A DNA stretch of 64,000 nucleotides from Bacillus timonensis (lineage in GTDB: Bacteria > Bacillota > Bacilli > Bacillales > Bacillaceae_L), in contig NZ_SLUB01000023.1 in NCBI RefSeq assembly GCF_004799755.1, positions 1 through 64,000 of the forward strand, in the 5' to 3' direction. How positions within the stretch are numbered: position 1 is the first letter of the stretch; every line of letters starts with the position of its first letter. The notes beneath the pieces are model-generated. The model saw nothing but the letters and a program-made list of their open reading frames with translations. It did not search any database and was not told where the DNA came from. This document shows, piece after piece, positions 45,982-54,744 of the stretch. The position numbers were made by a program, and so were the translations under genes.

Positions 45982-46467
45982 GTGAGCTATGAAATTATTA
46001 CATTACCTGGCTATCGGGCAGTAGGATTAAAGTGGGAGGGGACATTCTCAGAGATTGTACCGAATTTAAAAAACGTGATTCGGAAAATGGAAGAACGTGC
46101 CGATGAGTTAGATGACAAGCTGAACCCTCATGTTCAATTAGGATTATCTTATCATGTAATTGAAAATGGATTCGCGCATTATGCAGTATATGAAGTAAGT
46201 GATAGTCAGGAAATTCCTGATGGGATGGTTGAAATAAAGGTTCCTCAATTGACTTATGTGAAGACAACACATCACAAAGGGGAGGATATACAAAAGACTT
46301 ATACGGATCTACATGAATGGTTATTTGATAGTGATTATACCGCATATAGGGAACCAGATGTAGTTTACTATGATCCATATATGCCAATAAAACATGAACA
46401 TTATCCATTGGAACGCGACCCTAGTGATCCACACTTTGATATTTTTATACCGATTGTTAAAAAGTAA
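45982..46467 (+). CDS. GyrI-like/AraC effector-binding-domain protein
   Basis: The 161-residue protein starts with GTG after GGAGGAAATAAT. It matches the GyrI-like small-molecule-binding fold: the N-terminal strand YEIITLPGYRAVGLKWEG, a helix of FSEIVPNLKNVIRKMEERAD, QLGLSYHVIENGFAHYAVYE and the final DIFIPIVKK strand with the conserved acidic and aromatic positions. These stand-alone domains bind cationic or hydrophobic compounds or hydrolyse toxins. No DNA-binding domain is attached. The ligand is unknown. Confidence 0.8.
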   Translation: MSYEIITLPGYRAVGLKWEGTFSEIVPNLKNVIRKMEERADELDDKLNPHVQLGLSYHVIENGFAHYAVYEVSDSQEIPDGMVEIKVPQLTYVKTTHHKGEDIQKTYTDLHEWLFDSDYTAYREPDVVYYDPYMPIKHEHYPLERDPSDPHFDIFIPIVKK

Positions 46468-46544
46468 ATCGACTCAACGATCACCTTGAAACGCGGTAAC
46501 CGCCCCCTCGTTTTTCCAAGACTTTTTCAGAGGAGAGTGAGATT

Positions 46545-47166
46545 GTGAAAGACAAAGAGATCATAGACGTCTTTGAACAGTCAGAAATAAATTTACTCGT
46601 AGAGCTACGAATGGGAAAAGGTTTCCAAGAAAAAGAATATGAAAAGTTAGTGAAGGCACTCACCGTCTGTGCGGATGAATGGGAGAGTCGTACAAGTATT
46701 CCGGGAGAAGTCGTCCATACTTTAGTTGGACTATACGATGAACTGTACAACTTTTCATTGATTTATGGTGATGAAGAATCAGTCCGGATAAAGCAAGCAG
46801 CCGAAAATACCAAAAAGCTGATTCAAAGATGTACGAAAGAGAAGGGTGAAATAGAACCCAAAAAAGCCATAGTGATTGCCAGGTTGATTGAGAAAATTAA
46901 CGAAAACGGAAATTTTTTCGAAAAAATTTCAAAATGGCAAGGGACTGGATGAACACCAATTTGAAAAAATCTATCAGGAATTATCCGATATTATCGATAA
47001 GATTTATTCGTGGGAAGAAATTCCAAAAGTTTTGGTTAATATACTTATTGATTTTCGTGAATTAGATTTGTTTGTCGGTCAATATCAAGAAGAGTTCAAA
47101 CAACCTGAAGAGGCAAATAAAATATATGATGCGTATGAACGGGTTTTTAGTTTAATTACTGGTTGA
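46545..47166 (+). pseudogene. Two-repeat hypothetical protein interrupted by a frameshift
   Basis: A GTG at 46545 after AGAGGAGAGTG opens a 135-codon frame ending at 46952. The second half continues in another frame from about 46925 to 47166. The two halves are copies of one helical domain: GKGFQEKEYEKLVKALTVCA in the first aligns with GKGLDEHQFEKIYQELSDII in the second, and the spacing to the following SIPGEVVHTLVGLYDEL / EIPKVLVNILIDFREL agrees. The break falls in TTTTTTCGAAAAAA (46915-46928), a typical slip site or sequencing error. If corrected, the gene encodes about 206 residues of unknown function. Confidence 0.65.
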
Positions 47167-47242
47167 ACCAGTGAGAGATGAGAAACATAACAGTTTGATA
47201 TACAATAGATACATATGAGACCAGTGACACATAAGTACAAAG

Positions 47243-47295
47243 ATGAGGGCCTAAGCCTCAGTGCATTAAATCATTACTGTGCATGGGTTCAGACC
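47243..47295 (+). repeat. Dispersed palindromic repeat, copy 6 (very degenerate)
   Basis: GCCTAAGCCTCAGTGCATTA and the partner GTGCATGGGTTCAGACC keep the layout of the repeat family with many changes. It marks the left edge of the decayed defence-gene area. Confidence 0.45.
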
Positions 47296-47306
47296 ATAAA
47301 TTCCTA

Positions 47307-47641
47307 GAACTTGCTGAATTTTTTGAGGAGTACATGGACGAAATAAAGGAAGCCTATCCTAGTTATGTGACTAAAAAGTACCGTATAAAAAGAACTATTT
47401 TCCAACTTGGCTAAAAATGCAATAACTTATAGAGATATGGGGACAGTCAAATAAGGATTACCGTTGTGACCTTTCTAATATCTTAAAGACACAAAACACA
47501 AAAAACTTTGACCATATCATTCCACTGAATTTATATAGAACTAATGATGCTTTCCAATTATTGTGTGTGAAATGTAATAAATCTAAAGGGGATAGGTATA
47601 CTTTAACAAGATCAGTAACTGCTCCTTTTTGGAACTATTAA
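47307..47641 (+). pseudogene. HNH endonuclease remnant
   Basis: The clear part (about 47450-47641) reads YRCDLSNILKTQNTKNFDHI, then IPLNLYRTNDAFQLLCVKCN and KSKGDR, an HNH nuclease core with the DHI, N and H/C-x-x-C elements. Upstream sequence from 47307 (ELAEFFEEYMDEIKEAYPSY) is joined only through frameshifts and a TAA, and no start remains. It is a dead nuclease gene, the first of several broken defence genes rightward. Confidence 0.7.
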
Positions 47642-47663
47642 TCGTTAAAGATAGGTGATAATT

Positions 47664-47852
47664 ATGTTATGTGAATGTGGTGGGGTATTGTCAGTGATTA
47701 GAATTGAAAAATACCCAGAAAACCTGAAAGATAAAATCAACTACGACCGTCTTTGTGACGTGGTGTGTCTTTCATGTGGTAAAGTTATATACAGCCAACC
47801 TTATGATTTCGGTAAAAAGATAAATAAGGTTAGGAAGATTGATCAGAATTAG
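47664..47852 (+). CDS. Small zinc-ribbon protein (62 aa)
   Basis: The ATG at 47664 lies 6 bp after AGGTG. Residues 3-5 (CEC) and 38-41 (CLSC) form a likely Cys4 zinc site around INYDRLCDVVCLSCGKVIYS. Nothing else is recognisable. It follows the HNH relic closely and may be a leftover of the same module or an independent small gene. Confidence 0.5.
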   Translation: MLCECGGVLSVIRIEKYPENLKDKINYDRLCDVVCLSCGKVIYSQPYDFGKKINKVRKIDQN

Positions 47853-47914
47853 ATTGATTTTTTTCGGTTATTTTCTTATGTAATTTTTAAGACCTTTTCA
47901 ATCATTTCAGTAGT

Positions 47915-48226
47915 TTATTTTTCGAAAATTAAATGGTTGTGAGCTATATTATTTCTTGTTGGGGTTAATTGAAAAAGACGAGGATATAGATTTGAGGGAA
48001 TTGAAGTGGTCAAAGTTAGGAAAACCTTATAAAAACTTAATAATTGGTGATAGTGTAATTGTTCAAACTTAGTTGTAGTATAAGAACTTCTAATCTTAGT
48101 TGAAATAATAAATTGCCAATGTTCACCATATTCTTTTTCTATTTGGTTCCTTGCAAATAACCTCATACGGTTTTCAATTTTATAAAAAATACCGTAAGCT
48201 TCTTTTATGAGGGCGACCGTTCTTTG
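47915..48226 (-). pseudogene. C-terminal fragment of a HEPN/Abi-like protein
   Basis: The minus frame is open from 48226 to 47915, but no start codon precedes its conserved part (EAYGIFYKIENRMRLFARNQ, then IEKEYGEHWW-like EKEYGEHWQF). It ends with FQLTPTRNNIAHNHLIFEK, where RNNIAH fits the R-X4-6-H signature of HEPN RNases found in abortive-infection and toxin proteins. Stop codons upstream cut off the N-terminus. I read it as a degraded gene of the defence island. Assignment is from motif and pattern only. Confidence 0.5.
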
Positions 48227-48316
48227 TTATCATTTACGTACCCCCCTTTACATTGAACTATTGGACAAATGTATTTAACACCCTTTAAGAAAGTAATGAA
48301 TTCCTTGTGAACTTCT

Positions 48317-48358
48317 ATAAAAAAAGTAAGGACGTTACCATAATTGAAAACGTCCTTA
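48317..48358 (-). terminator. Terminator of the minus-strand restriction operon
   Basis: TAAGGACGTT and AACGTCCTTA form a 10-bp stem. Read on the minus strand it is followed by CTTTTTTTATAG. It lies 23 bp beyond the last minus-strand reading frame. Confidence 0.85.
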
Positions 48359-48380
48359 GTTGTATTATACAAAAGAAGAA

Positions 48381-48941
48381 TTAAATTACTTTTGTTATTT
48401 TGCTATTATTTAAGTCTATTAAATAGCTTTCCTTTGCATTTCCTTGGTCGTCGCCCACCCTTTCCTCATACTCATGGAGTGGAGAATTTTTAATGATTTC
48501 ATCTAAATCTTTAAAGGCAACTTTCCATACTCCTGTCATAGGTACAACTTTTATATTGGTATCAGGATACCGCTGTGATTTACTTTTCTTAAAGTATCTA
48601 ATCGCTACCCAATCAACCCAAAAATAAATGACTAAATCAGGATAATATTCCCTATATCTATCCGCATCATTCTTGTTGAAAGTTACGGTATACTGCGGAT
48701 TATATCCATATTTCCATTGAGCACTAAAAAAAGGTGTGTTTTGGGTTTTTAAATCTGCTAATTCTGATTCTAAAAAATTAGATAGGTCTGGAGCATATTT
48801 ATTAGTTTCCTTTTTAGGATTAATAATTAACCCTAACTGGTGACCATATTTATCAACAAAAACTTTTTCTTTATCTTCTCCATGAGTACACCAAGTACCT
48901 TTATTCTGTAAATCAATTTTTGTTATTAAATGCCTGTTTAT
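48381..48941 (-). pseudogene. Third gene of the restriction operon, distal part (split by IS21)
   Basis: About 187 codons remain left of the IS21-like element (TKIDLQNKGTWCTHGEDKEK, then FVDKYGHQLGLIINPKKETN). On the right side of the element the minus strand offers a good start (AAAAGGAGTGAATAT then ATG at 51337) and MAKDQGQMFDIQGHCIL before the insertion. Together they would give a roughly 200-residue protein encoded directly after the restriction endonuclease. The joint is not in frame without loss of a few bases, so exact reconstruction is uncertain. The function is unknown; an accessory restriction protein is a fair guess from position. A chimeric start inside the IS end could still allow expression. 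Confidence 0.6.
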
Positions 48942-49088
48942 TGCAAAATAAAAGTGCAGAGCTTTGCAACAGAAAAATGCAGAGTGCTGCACTTTATTTA
49001 ATGAGTGCATAAAAAAAGACTTGCCAGTCACCCCAAGTCACACTACATTAATTGTGTCGAGCAATTTATTGTAGTGGAGGTAGAAAGG

Positions 49089-50498
49089 ATGCTAGCAATG
49101 TCTGATATTAATTGTATCAAACACTTACGTAACAAAAAAGGATTATCAATAACAAAAATCAAGGAAACTTTAGGGATTAATTGGAGGACAGCTAAGAAGT
49201 ATGCTGACGAAGTTCAATTACCTAAATCAAAGATAAAGAAATCTAAAGGTATGATGCATTCTGAAAAATGGGGGGAAATCGTTTCAGATTGGCTTTTTGA
49301 AGATAGTAAATTAAAGAAAAAATTACGAAGAACAAAAAAGCAGATATTTAAAGATCTTCAGGAGCTTGGATTTGAAGGTTCATATAGAACAGTATGTTAC
49401 TTCATAACAGATTGGGAGAATAGTCATAATGAGGAGCTCGATAAAGGACATGAACGATTAGAACATCCCCCAAGTGAAGCTCAAGTAGATTTTGGTGTAA
49501 TGGAAGTTGTTAAAGATGGTGAGTTTGTGGATACTCATGTGTTAGTAATGTCGTATCCTTACAGTAATGCTGGATTTGCTGTACCATTGCCATCTGAGAA
49601 TCAGGAATGCTTTCTTGAAGGGTTGAAACTTTTATTTAAGCAATCAGGAGGAGTTCCTAGAAAAATTCGGATTGACAATTTAACTCCAGCCGTTAAGAAG
49701 GTCAGATCCAAAACCGAAGAGGCTCAGCTAACGGATGCCTTTATCCAATTCCAAAATCATTATGGATTTGAAGTGCAAGTTTGTAATCCACGTAAAGGTA
49801 ATGAAAAAGGAAGCGTTGAAAATAAGGTAGGATATATTCGATACAACTTCTTTACAACATCACCAGTTATGAATAGTTATGAGGATTTTACAGAAACACT
49901 TCGTGTTCAATTGGAAAAAGACCGCCAAAGACTTCACTATGAGAAAGAAGTTTTGATCGAAGATCTTTGGAATGATGAGAGGAACTATTTGCTTGAGTTA
50001 CCTGAGGAGGACTATCCAGTTTTTAAAGAGATTGAAGCAAAAGTTAATAAATATAATGAAGCAAAGCTAGATAATACATTAATACATATCCCGAAAGCAT
50101 CAAATTACCCTTTCATATACTTTGTAGTGACTTGGGATAAGTATAAAGCTGTATCACCCGATGGAGAAATTCTTTTTGAAGATTTTAGGCCATATATGAA
50201 CAAGAAGAGAGCTATTCCATGGCTATCTATTTTCAAGGATTGGATTCGAAAACCAAGAGCGGTTTCTTACTCAAGATATCAAAAATACTTACCAGGCCGC
50301 ATTAATGAGTATCTTATGGTTGAAGATCTAGTCGTCAGGAAAGAAAGATTAATAGAAATAGTAAACTTACTGGTTACACATGATATAAAAAGAATAAATG
50401 AGGAATTTTATGATTTGATTTCCGGTAACAACGAAAATCCCTTCGGGTTAGATTGGAATGAGTATGATGCATTGGCTCCTACCGGAGGTGAGCAATGA
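49089..50498 (+). CDS. istA: IS21 transposase IstA
   Basis: I start the 469-residue protein at the ATG at 49089, 8 bp after GGAGG. An N-terminal helix-turn-helix (IKHLRNKKGLSITKIKETLG, then INWRTAKKYA) is followed by the DDE integrase core (about residues 115-270): QVDFGVMEVV (first Asp), RKIRIDNLTPAV (second Asp) and NEKGSVENKVGYIRYNFF (Glu). A C-terminal domain with VEDLVVRKERLIEIVNLLV completes it. Length and order match IS21 IstA. The final codons overlap istB. Confidence 0.93.
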   Translation: MLAMSDINCIKHLRNKKGLSITKIKETLGINWRTAKKYADEVQLPKSKIKKSKGMMHSEKWGEIVSDWLFEDSKLKKKLRRTKKQIFKDLQELGFEGSYRTVCYFITDWENSHNEELDKGHERLEHPPSEAQVDFGVMEVVKDGEFVDTHVLVMSYPYSNAGFAVPLPSENQECFLEGLKLLFKQSGGVPRKIRIDNLTPAVKKVRSKTEEAQLTDAFIQFQNHYGFEVQVCNPRKGNEKGSVENKVGYIRYNFFTTSPVMNSYEDFTETLRVQLEKDRQRLHYEKEVLIEDLWNDERNYLLELPEEDYPVFKEIEAKVNKYNEAKLDNTLIHIPKASNYPFIYFVVTWDKYKAVSPDGEILFEDFRPYMNKKRAIPWLSIFKDWIRKPRAVSYSRYQKYLPGRINEYLMVEDLVVRKERLIEIVNLLVTHDIKRINEEFYDLISGNNENPFGLDWNEYDALAPTGGEQ

Positions 50499-51223
50499 TG
50501 AGCGATCAAATCCGTTCTATGTGTAAGTCTTTAAGACTCGCTTATGTGTCTGAAATTTATGATTCGATTCCTTTCGAATCTCCTTCCCAATTTTTAGAGG
50601 CATTATTTAAGGAAGAGTTTAGACTACGTGAAAAAGCAAAGGTGCAACGCTTAATTAAAAATGCCAGGTTTTTAGACTCGAAGAGTTTAAGTAATTACGA
50701 ATGGACTGAGAGGATTAGATTTCCAACACAGATTGATAAGGATGGTTTAATGAGCCTTGATTTTATCAAACTGAAACAAAATGTAGTTTTAATTGGGGCT
50801 CCTGGGACTGGGAAATCACATTTAGCAACCGGATTAGGAAGAAAAGCATGTGAATTGGGATATGAGGTTAGGTTCTATCGTGTATCCACACTTATCGAGC
50901 AATTGGAACAAGCACTGAAACAGGATAAATTGCCTTCCTTTAGGAAGAAATTTGAAAAGGTAGAATTAATCATTCTTGATGAAATGGGTTATCTACCTTT
51001 TAGCAAGGAAGGCTCAGAACTACTATTTCAGCTTATCGCTGACTGGTATGAACAGAAAAGCCTGATAATCACTTCTAATCTTGAATTTAGTCAATGGAAT
51101 CGGATTTTTATTGATTCTAGACTAACGGCTGCATTAGTGGATCGTTTAATTCATCATGCCCACGTATTAACTTTTAATGGTGGAAGTTATAGATTATCGA
51201 ACGCTTTATCACGGGCAAGATAA
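50495..51223 (+). CDS. istB: IS21 helper ATPase IstB
   Basis: The 242-residue AAA+ protein starts within the istA stop codon (GGAGGTGAGC upstream). Walker A is GAPGTGKSHLATGL (about residues 100-113) and Walker B LIILDEMGYLPFSKEG (about 153-168), followed by the sensor segment LIITSNLEFSQW and DRLIHHAHVLTFNGGSYRL. It is DnaC-like and assists IstA in target selection. Confidence 0.94.
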   Translation: MMSDQIRSMCKSLRLAYVSEIYDSIPFESPSQFLEALFKEEFRLREKAKVQRLIKNARFLDSKSLSNYEWTERIRFPTQIDKDGLMSLDFIKLKQNVVLIGAPGTGKSHLATGLGRKACELGYEVRFYRVSTLIEQLEQALKQDKLPSFRKKFEKVELIILDEMGYLPFSKEGSELLFQLIADWYEQKSLIITSNLEFSQWNRIFIDSRLTAALVDRLIHHAHVLTFNGGSYRLSNALSRAR

Positions 51224-51278
51224 GTTGAAAAAATTGGGTGGCAAAACTCTGCAAAATTTATTGCGCAACTATGCACTT

Positions 51279-51337
51279 TTTTCTTGCAAAATACAATGCC
51301 CCTGAATGTCAAACATTTGCCCCTGATCCTTTGCCAT
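51279..51337 (-). pseudogene. Third gene of the restriction operon, 5' part (split by IS21)
   Basis: The ATG at 51337 follows AAAAGGAGTGAATAT, 36 bp after the stop of the restriction endonuclease gene. It encodes about 18 residues (MAKDQGQMFDIQGHCIL) before the IS21-like element cuts the frame. The remainder is at 48381-48941. Confidence 0.6.
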
Positions 51338-51373
51338 ATATTCACTCCTTTTAGTTTTTTTTCTAAAGTGAAA

Positions 51374-52126
51374 TTACATATTTTCTTCTAAAAAGTTACT
51401 CCACATTCTTTCGCCAGACTGACCATATTTTGCAATGAACTGGGCAGTAAGTTCTTCACGTTTCTTTTCTATTAATTCCTTTAAAGTAAGGCCTCCACGA
51501 TCTTCGAAATTATTAGCAATGAAAATGGTTAGAGACCAAAGTTTTCTGTAACATTCAGAGTCATTGGAAATAAACTCCCAAAAATCACGACCAGCTTCAA
51601 AATCAAAACTTAAATATTGTTGAGTGATTCCACTTACACGACCAGGTTTGCCATATCCAATGCCCAAAAGTCCAGCTGAACCAGGTGCTCGTCTTATTGC
51701 CGATTGTAATTCACTACTAATTTGAACACAAATATCTTTATTAACCGTATTTGGGCCAGATTTCATTTGTATGTACCAACGCACAGGTACTCCAAATTCA
51801 TTTTCCTTCACTATTGAAATGTCGGCTCCACCTACCCCAGTTGTTTCACAAAAAGCAGTAGCTATTTTTTGCATGGTATTTCCAAATCCAGTGCTAGTTG
51901 AACGTTCAATCCGTGCATTTAGCATATATTCAACTAATTCACTTGCCGAATTTAATTCAGCAGCCGTCCCCACCAATTTCATTAAGATGGGATTTGGAGT
52001 CAAGTCGTCCAAGTGTAGATTTCGTAAATTTTTAAATACGTTGTTTAAATACTTTATCATGATATCATGGATTTCGGGTGTGATATCTGTACCGTCTATT
52101 TTTCTAATACTACTATCGCCGTACAT
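51374..52126 (-). CDS. Type II restriction endonuclease (PmeII-like)
   Basis: I start at the ATG at 52126, after GGAGGAAGAC, giving 250 residues. The middle has a nuclease-type core: GFGNTMQKIATAFCETTGVG, GADISIVKEN with the Asp and YIQMKSGPNTVNKDICVQIS with the Gln-x-Lys (about residues 115-155), a PD-(D/E)XK variant. The segment is typical of PmeII-family restriction enzymes as I remember them. It sits 45 bp behind the C5-methyltransferase gene on the same strand, the usual arrangement of a type II restriction-modification pair. The recognition sequence cannot be read from the sequence. Confidence 0.8.
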   Translation of the reverse strand: MYGDSSIRKIDGTDITPEIHDIMIKYLNNVFKNLRNLHLDDLTPNPILMKLVGTAAELNSASELVEYMLNARIERSTSTGFGNTMQKIATAFCETTGVGGADISIVKENEFGVPVRWYIQMKSGPNTVNKDICVQISSELQSAIRRAPGSAGLLGIGYGKPGRVSGITQQYLSFDFEAGRDFWEFISNDSECYRKLWSLTIFIANNFEDRGGLTLKELIEKKREELTAQFIAKYGQSGERMWSNFLEENM

Positions 52127-52171
52127 GTCTTCCTCCAAAAAAAATAAGATACGGGAAAAATGTCCCATATC

Positions 52172-53311
52172 CTATATTACCATATCTTTTACAATTTCTC
52201 GTTCAGAAGTTTCAATGTTATCTAACATTTCGTGAATGGACTCTCCTAATACTTGAGCCAAACGAGTTGGAACTGCATTTCCTATTTGTGTATATTGTTG
52301 AGTAAGAGTTCCGGCAACATAGTAGTCCTCTGGGAATTCTTGAATTGCCAGATATTCTTGGATACTTAATGGACGGTCTTCATAGGGATGTCCCAGATTT
52401 GTACTCTTTTGAGCTGGAGAAGTAAGGAGGGTTGGTGCAGGTTTTTTTACGTCGATACGTCTAAAAAACCCTACTTTACCTCCCCCAGACTTGTAAGCCC
52501 CGCCCATAGCTTCTTTTACAATTTCTTCACCAAATTGGCGAAGATCTCTCCAATTTCCTCCACCTTGTGGTATCATTTTCATCCATTTTAACCGATCAGC
52601 TGAATAATTTACATGAGTATGTTTTTCAATTTGTAATTCACTTAACACGTCACCGACAGTTCTCCATAGTTTTTTTCCGTCAGAACCATTTTTATCATGT
52701 GTCGGCTCTGGAAACTTAAATTCAGTATTTAAATCATTTCTTACTCCAACAATAAACACACGTTCACGGGTTTGAGCCACTCCATAATTCGCAGCATTTA
52801 ACAATTCAACACTCACTTTATAGTTACCGAAATGTTCTAGTATGTGACGAAATGCACTCCCTTGTTGCTCGTCAGGTTCTAGCGGCCTTTTTCCTCTTTC
52901 GTTTATTGGAACGTGCTTTAATGCTGATGAAAGCAGTCCTCTAACATTTTCAAGTAAGAAAACTTTTGGCTGAACTTCTTGAACTAGATCGGCAAACTTT
53001 ATCATGGCTTGTCCTCTAGGGTCTTCAAATGCTTGTCTTTTCCCAGCAGTGGAGAATGATTGACAAGGACTTCCACCAATAAATAAGTCTAATTCTTCGT
53101 CTTCTGATAGACCAGCTTCTTCGTATAAACGTTCACGACAATAATCCATGACATTTCCTTGTTTTACTGTAAGGTAAGGAAAATTGGTTTGGAGAGTTTC
53201 ACAATAAGTTGGTTCAATCTCAACAGCAAGTTTCACGTCAAATCCAGCTTTTTTTATACCAATATCTAATCCACCTGCACCTGCAAATAATGATATAGCT
53301 TTTTTCTTCAT
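52172..53311 (-). CDS. DNA (cytosine-5) methyltransferase
   Basis: The 379-residue protein carries all conserved C5-methyltransferase motifs in order: SLFAGAGGLDIG (SAM binding, I), GGSPCQSFSTAG (catalytic Cys about residue 83, IV), FLLENVRGL (VI), QTRERVFIVGVR (VIII) and QQYTQIGNAVPTRLA (X). Between VIII and IX is a moderate target-recognition region (about residues 215-300). The start is preceded by AGTAGGTGTAAAA. It is the protective partner of the restriction endonuclease immediately downstream. The modification would be 5-methylcytosine at an unknown site. Confidence 0.96.
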   Translation of the reverse strand: MKKKAISLFAGAGGLDIGIKKAGFDVKLAVEIEPTYCETLQTNFPYLTVKQGNVMDYCRERLYEEAGLSEDEELDLFIGGSPCQSFSTAGKRQAFEDPRGQAMIKFADLVQEVQPKVFLLENVRGLLSSALKHVPINERGKRPLEPDEQQGSAFRHILEHFGNYKVSVELLNAANYGVAQTRERVFIVGVRNDLNTEFKFPEPTHDKNGSDGKKLWRTVGDVLSELQIEKHTHVNYSADRLKWMKMIPQGGGNWRDLRQFGEEIVKEAMGGAYKSGGGKVGFFRRIDVKKPAPTLLTSPAQKSTNLGHPYEDRPLSIQEYLAIQEFPEDYYVAGTLTQQYTQIGNAVPTRLAQVLGESIHEMLDNIETSEREIVKDMVI

Positions 53312-53581
53312 TTTTTTACACCTACTAATGCTTGTACTATTTTCATAGGTTTATTATATCATTTATCTCCAAGTCGGTCCAGTAATTTAATTTTCCATCT
53401 AAAAGGATAGGTTCCAAATTAGGTTCCTTGTTGGGGGATCCAAGGACGTTCTTTCTGGTAACATTGCATTAGGAACAATGTACAAGTAAGAAAACTTGAA
53501 AACAATGACTTTTCAAAACTTGTAGAAAGGGAATGGTTTCACATTTCCATTTTTACTTGGAATATCCTTAAAGATTACCCT

Positions 53582-54655
53582 ATGGTATTCTATTCTTATG
53601 ATTTGAAAAAGCAGTATTTATCTAATAATCTTCATTACTATCAATTACGTCATGATGAATTGGATACAATAAAATACGAGCTTATTAGTGACGAATTGTA
53701 CGAGATGAATAATAATCCTCTTTTCAGCGATACAAAGAAACTTCGGTATGGTAAAGGTATAAGACTAGAAAAGGGTAGAAATATTGCAATTCCTGAGTGG
53801 CCTTTAAAGAAAGGATTTGCAGATTATGCTTTGTTTATTGGGCTAGAATTAGTAGCAATAATTGAAGCAAAAAGGAAAAGTAAGAACATATTATCAGATA
53901 TTGAACAAGCGGAAAATTATGCACGGTTAGTTGTTCAACATGATGATGAGATTTTTGTAAAACTTATGGTGATTATTTTGTACCGTTCTTATTTGCTACT
54001 AATGGTAGGACTTTTTTAAAACAGCTGGAAGAGAAGTCTGGCATATGGTTTTTAGACGCAAGAAAGCCTACAAAATATCCACGTCCCTTAAAGGCATGGT
54101 ATTCACCTAGTGGTTTGAAAGAATTATTAAAACAGGACTTAGAGAAAGCTACGGAGCAATTATAAGATGAAGCGCTTGATTTTTAAACTTACGCCCATAC
54201 CAAGAAACTGCAATTAAATCCGTTGAGAATGCATTATCAAAGGGAAAAAGAAATTTTATTCGCGATGGCTACCAGCGCTGGTAAAAGCAGAATGGCTATA
54301 ATGGATTAATTTATCGTCTAATAAAACACAATCGTTTTACACGTGTATTATTCATTGTTGATAGGTCTGCGCTTGGTCGCCAAGCAGATAGTGCATTTAA
54401 GGATTCTAAATAGATGGATGCATTGGTTTGCCAGGTTCAGCACTAAACAGTAAAAGGCGATCTTCGACTTCCCACTAATCACCTAGCTTCAATTTTTCTC
54501 TTATTGACATATTGAACGCTTCCGAAGTAAGCCCATAGCGATAAGATTAAAGCAGCGAAGGATTTACTTGATCAAGCTGGTCAAACCGTCGGATAGGAAA
54601 GAAATTGCTGGTATTGATAGAATTCCTATTAGAATAGTATTTCCTGAACCAAAAT
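53582..54655 (+). pseudogene. HsdR-type restriction subunit, degraded
   Basis: The first 145 codons hold an HsdR_N-like nuclease domain: FADYALFIGLELVAIIEAKR (Asp, then Glu-x-Lys). The reading then shifts frame near 53965 to FATNGRTFLKQLEEKSGIWF and LDARKPTKYPRPLKAWYSPS, meets stops around 54165, and goes on in further frames with AMATSAGKSRMAIMD (Walker A relic), HNRFTRVLFIVDRSALGRQA and, near 54545, IKAAKDLLDQAGQTVG. These are landmarks of type I-like restriction helicases in correct order. At least three frameshifts and several stops make it dead. No HsdM or HsdS genes remain beside it. Confidence 0.75.
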
Positions 54656-54660
54656 AGTAA

Positions 54661-54684
54661 AACGCCTAGGAGATGTTCCTAGGC
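54661..54684 (-). terminator. Terminator of the minus-strand SRA/HNH gene
   Basis: GCCTAGGA and TCCTAGGC pair around a 5-nt loop. On the minus strand the stem is followed by GTTTTACTATTTT. Confidence 0.75.
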
Positions 54685-54744
54685 TTACTTCTATTACAAT
54701 CTAAAACACAGAACCTTTTATGCTATATAAGATAACATAACTCC

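Larger units (their letters stand above)
48942..51278 (+). mobile_element. IS21-family insertion sequence
   Basis: The element carries istA and istB with a 4-bp overlap and is bounded by inverted ends beginning TGCAA (TGCAAAATAAAAGTGCAGAG on the left, TGCAAGAAAAAAGTGCATAG read inward from the right). Further subterminal copies of TGCAGAG-type motifs stand inside both ends, as usual for IS21. The 10-bp TTGCAAAATA occurs at both edges (48941-48950 and 51274-51283), so the exact terminus and target duplication cannot be separated by eye. It splits the third gene of the minus-strand restriction operon and appears intact. Confidence 0.85.
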
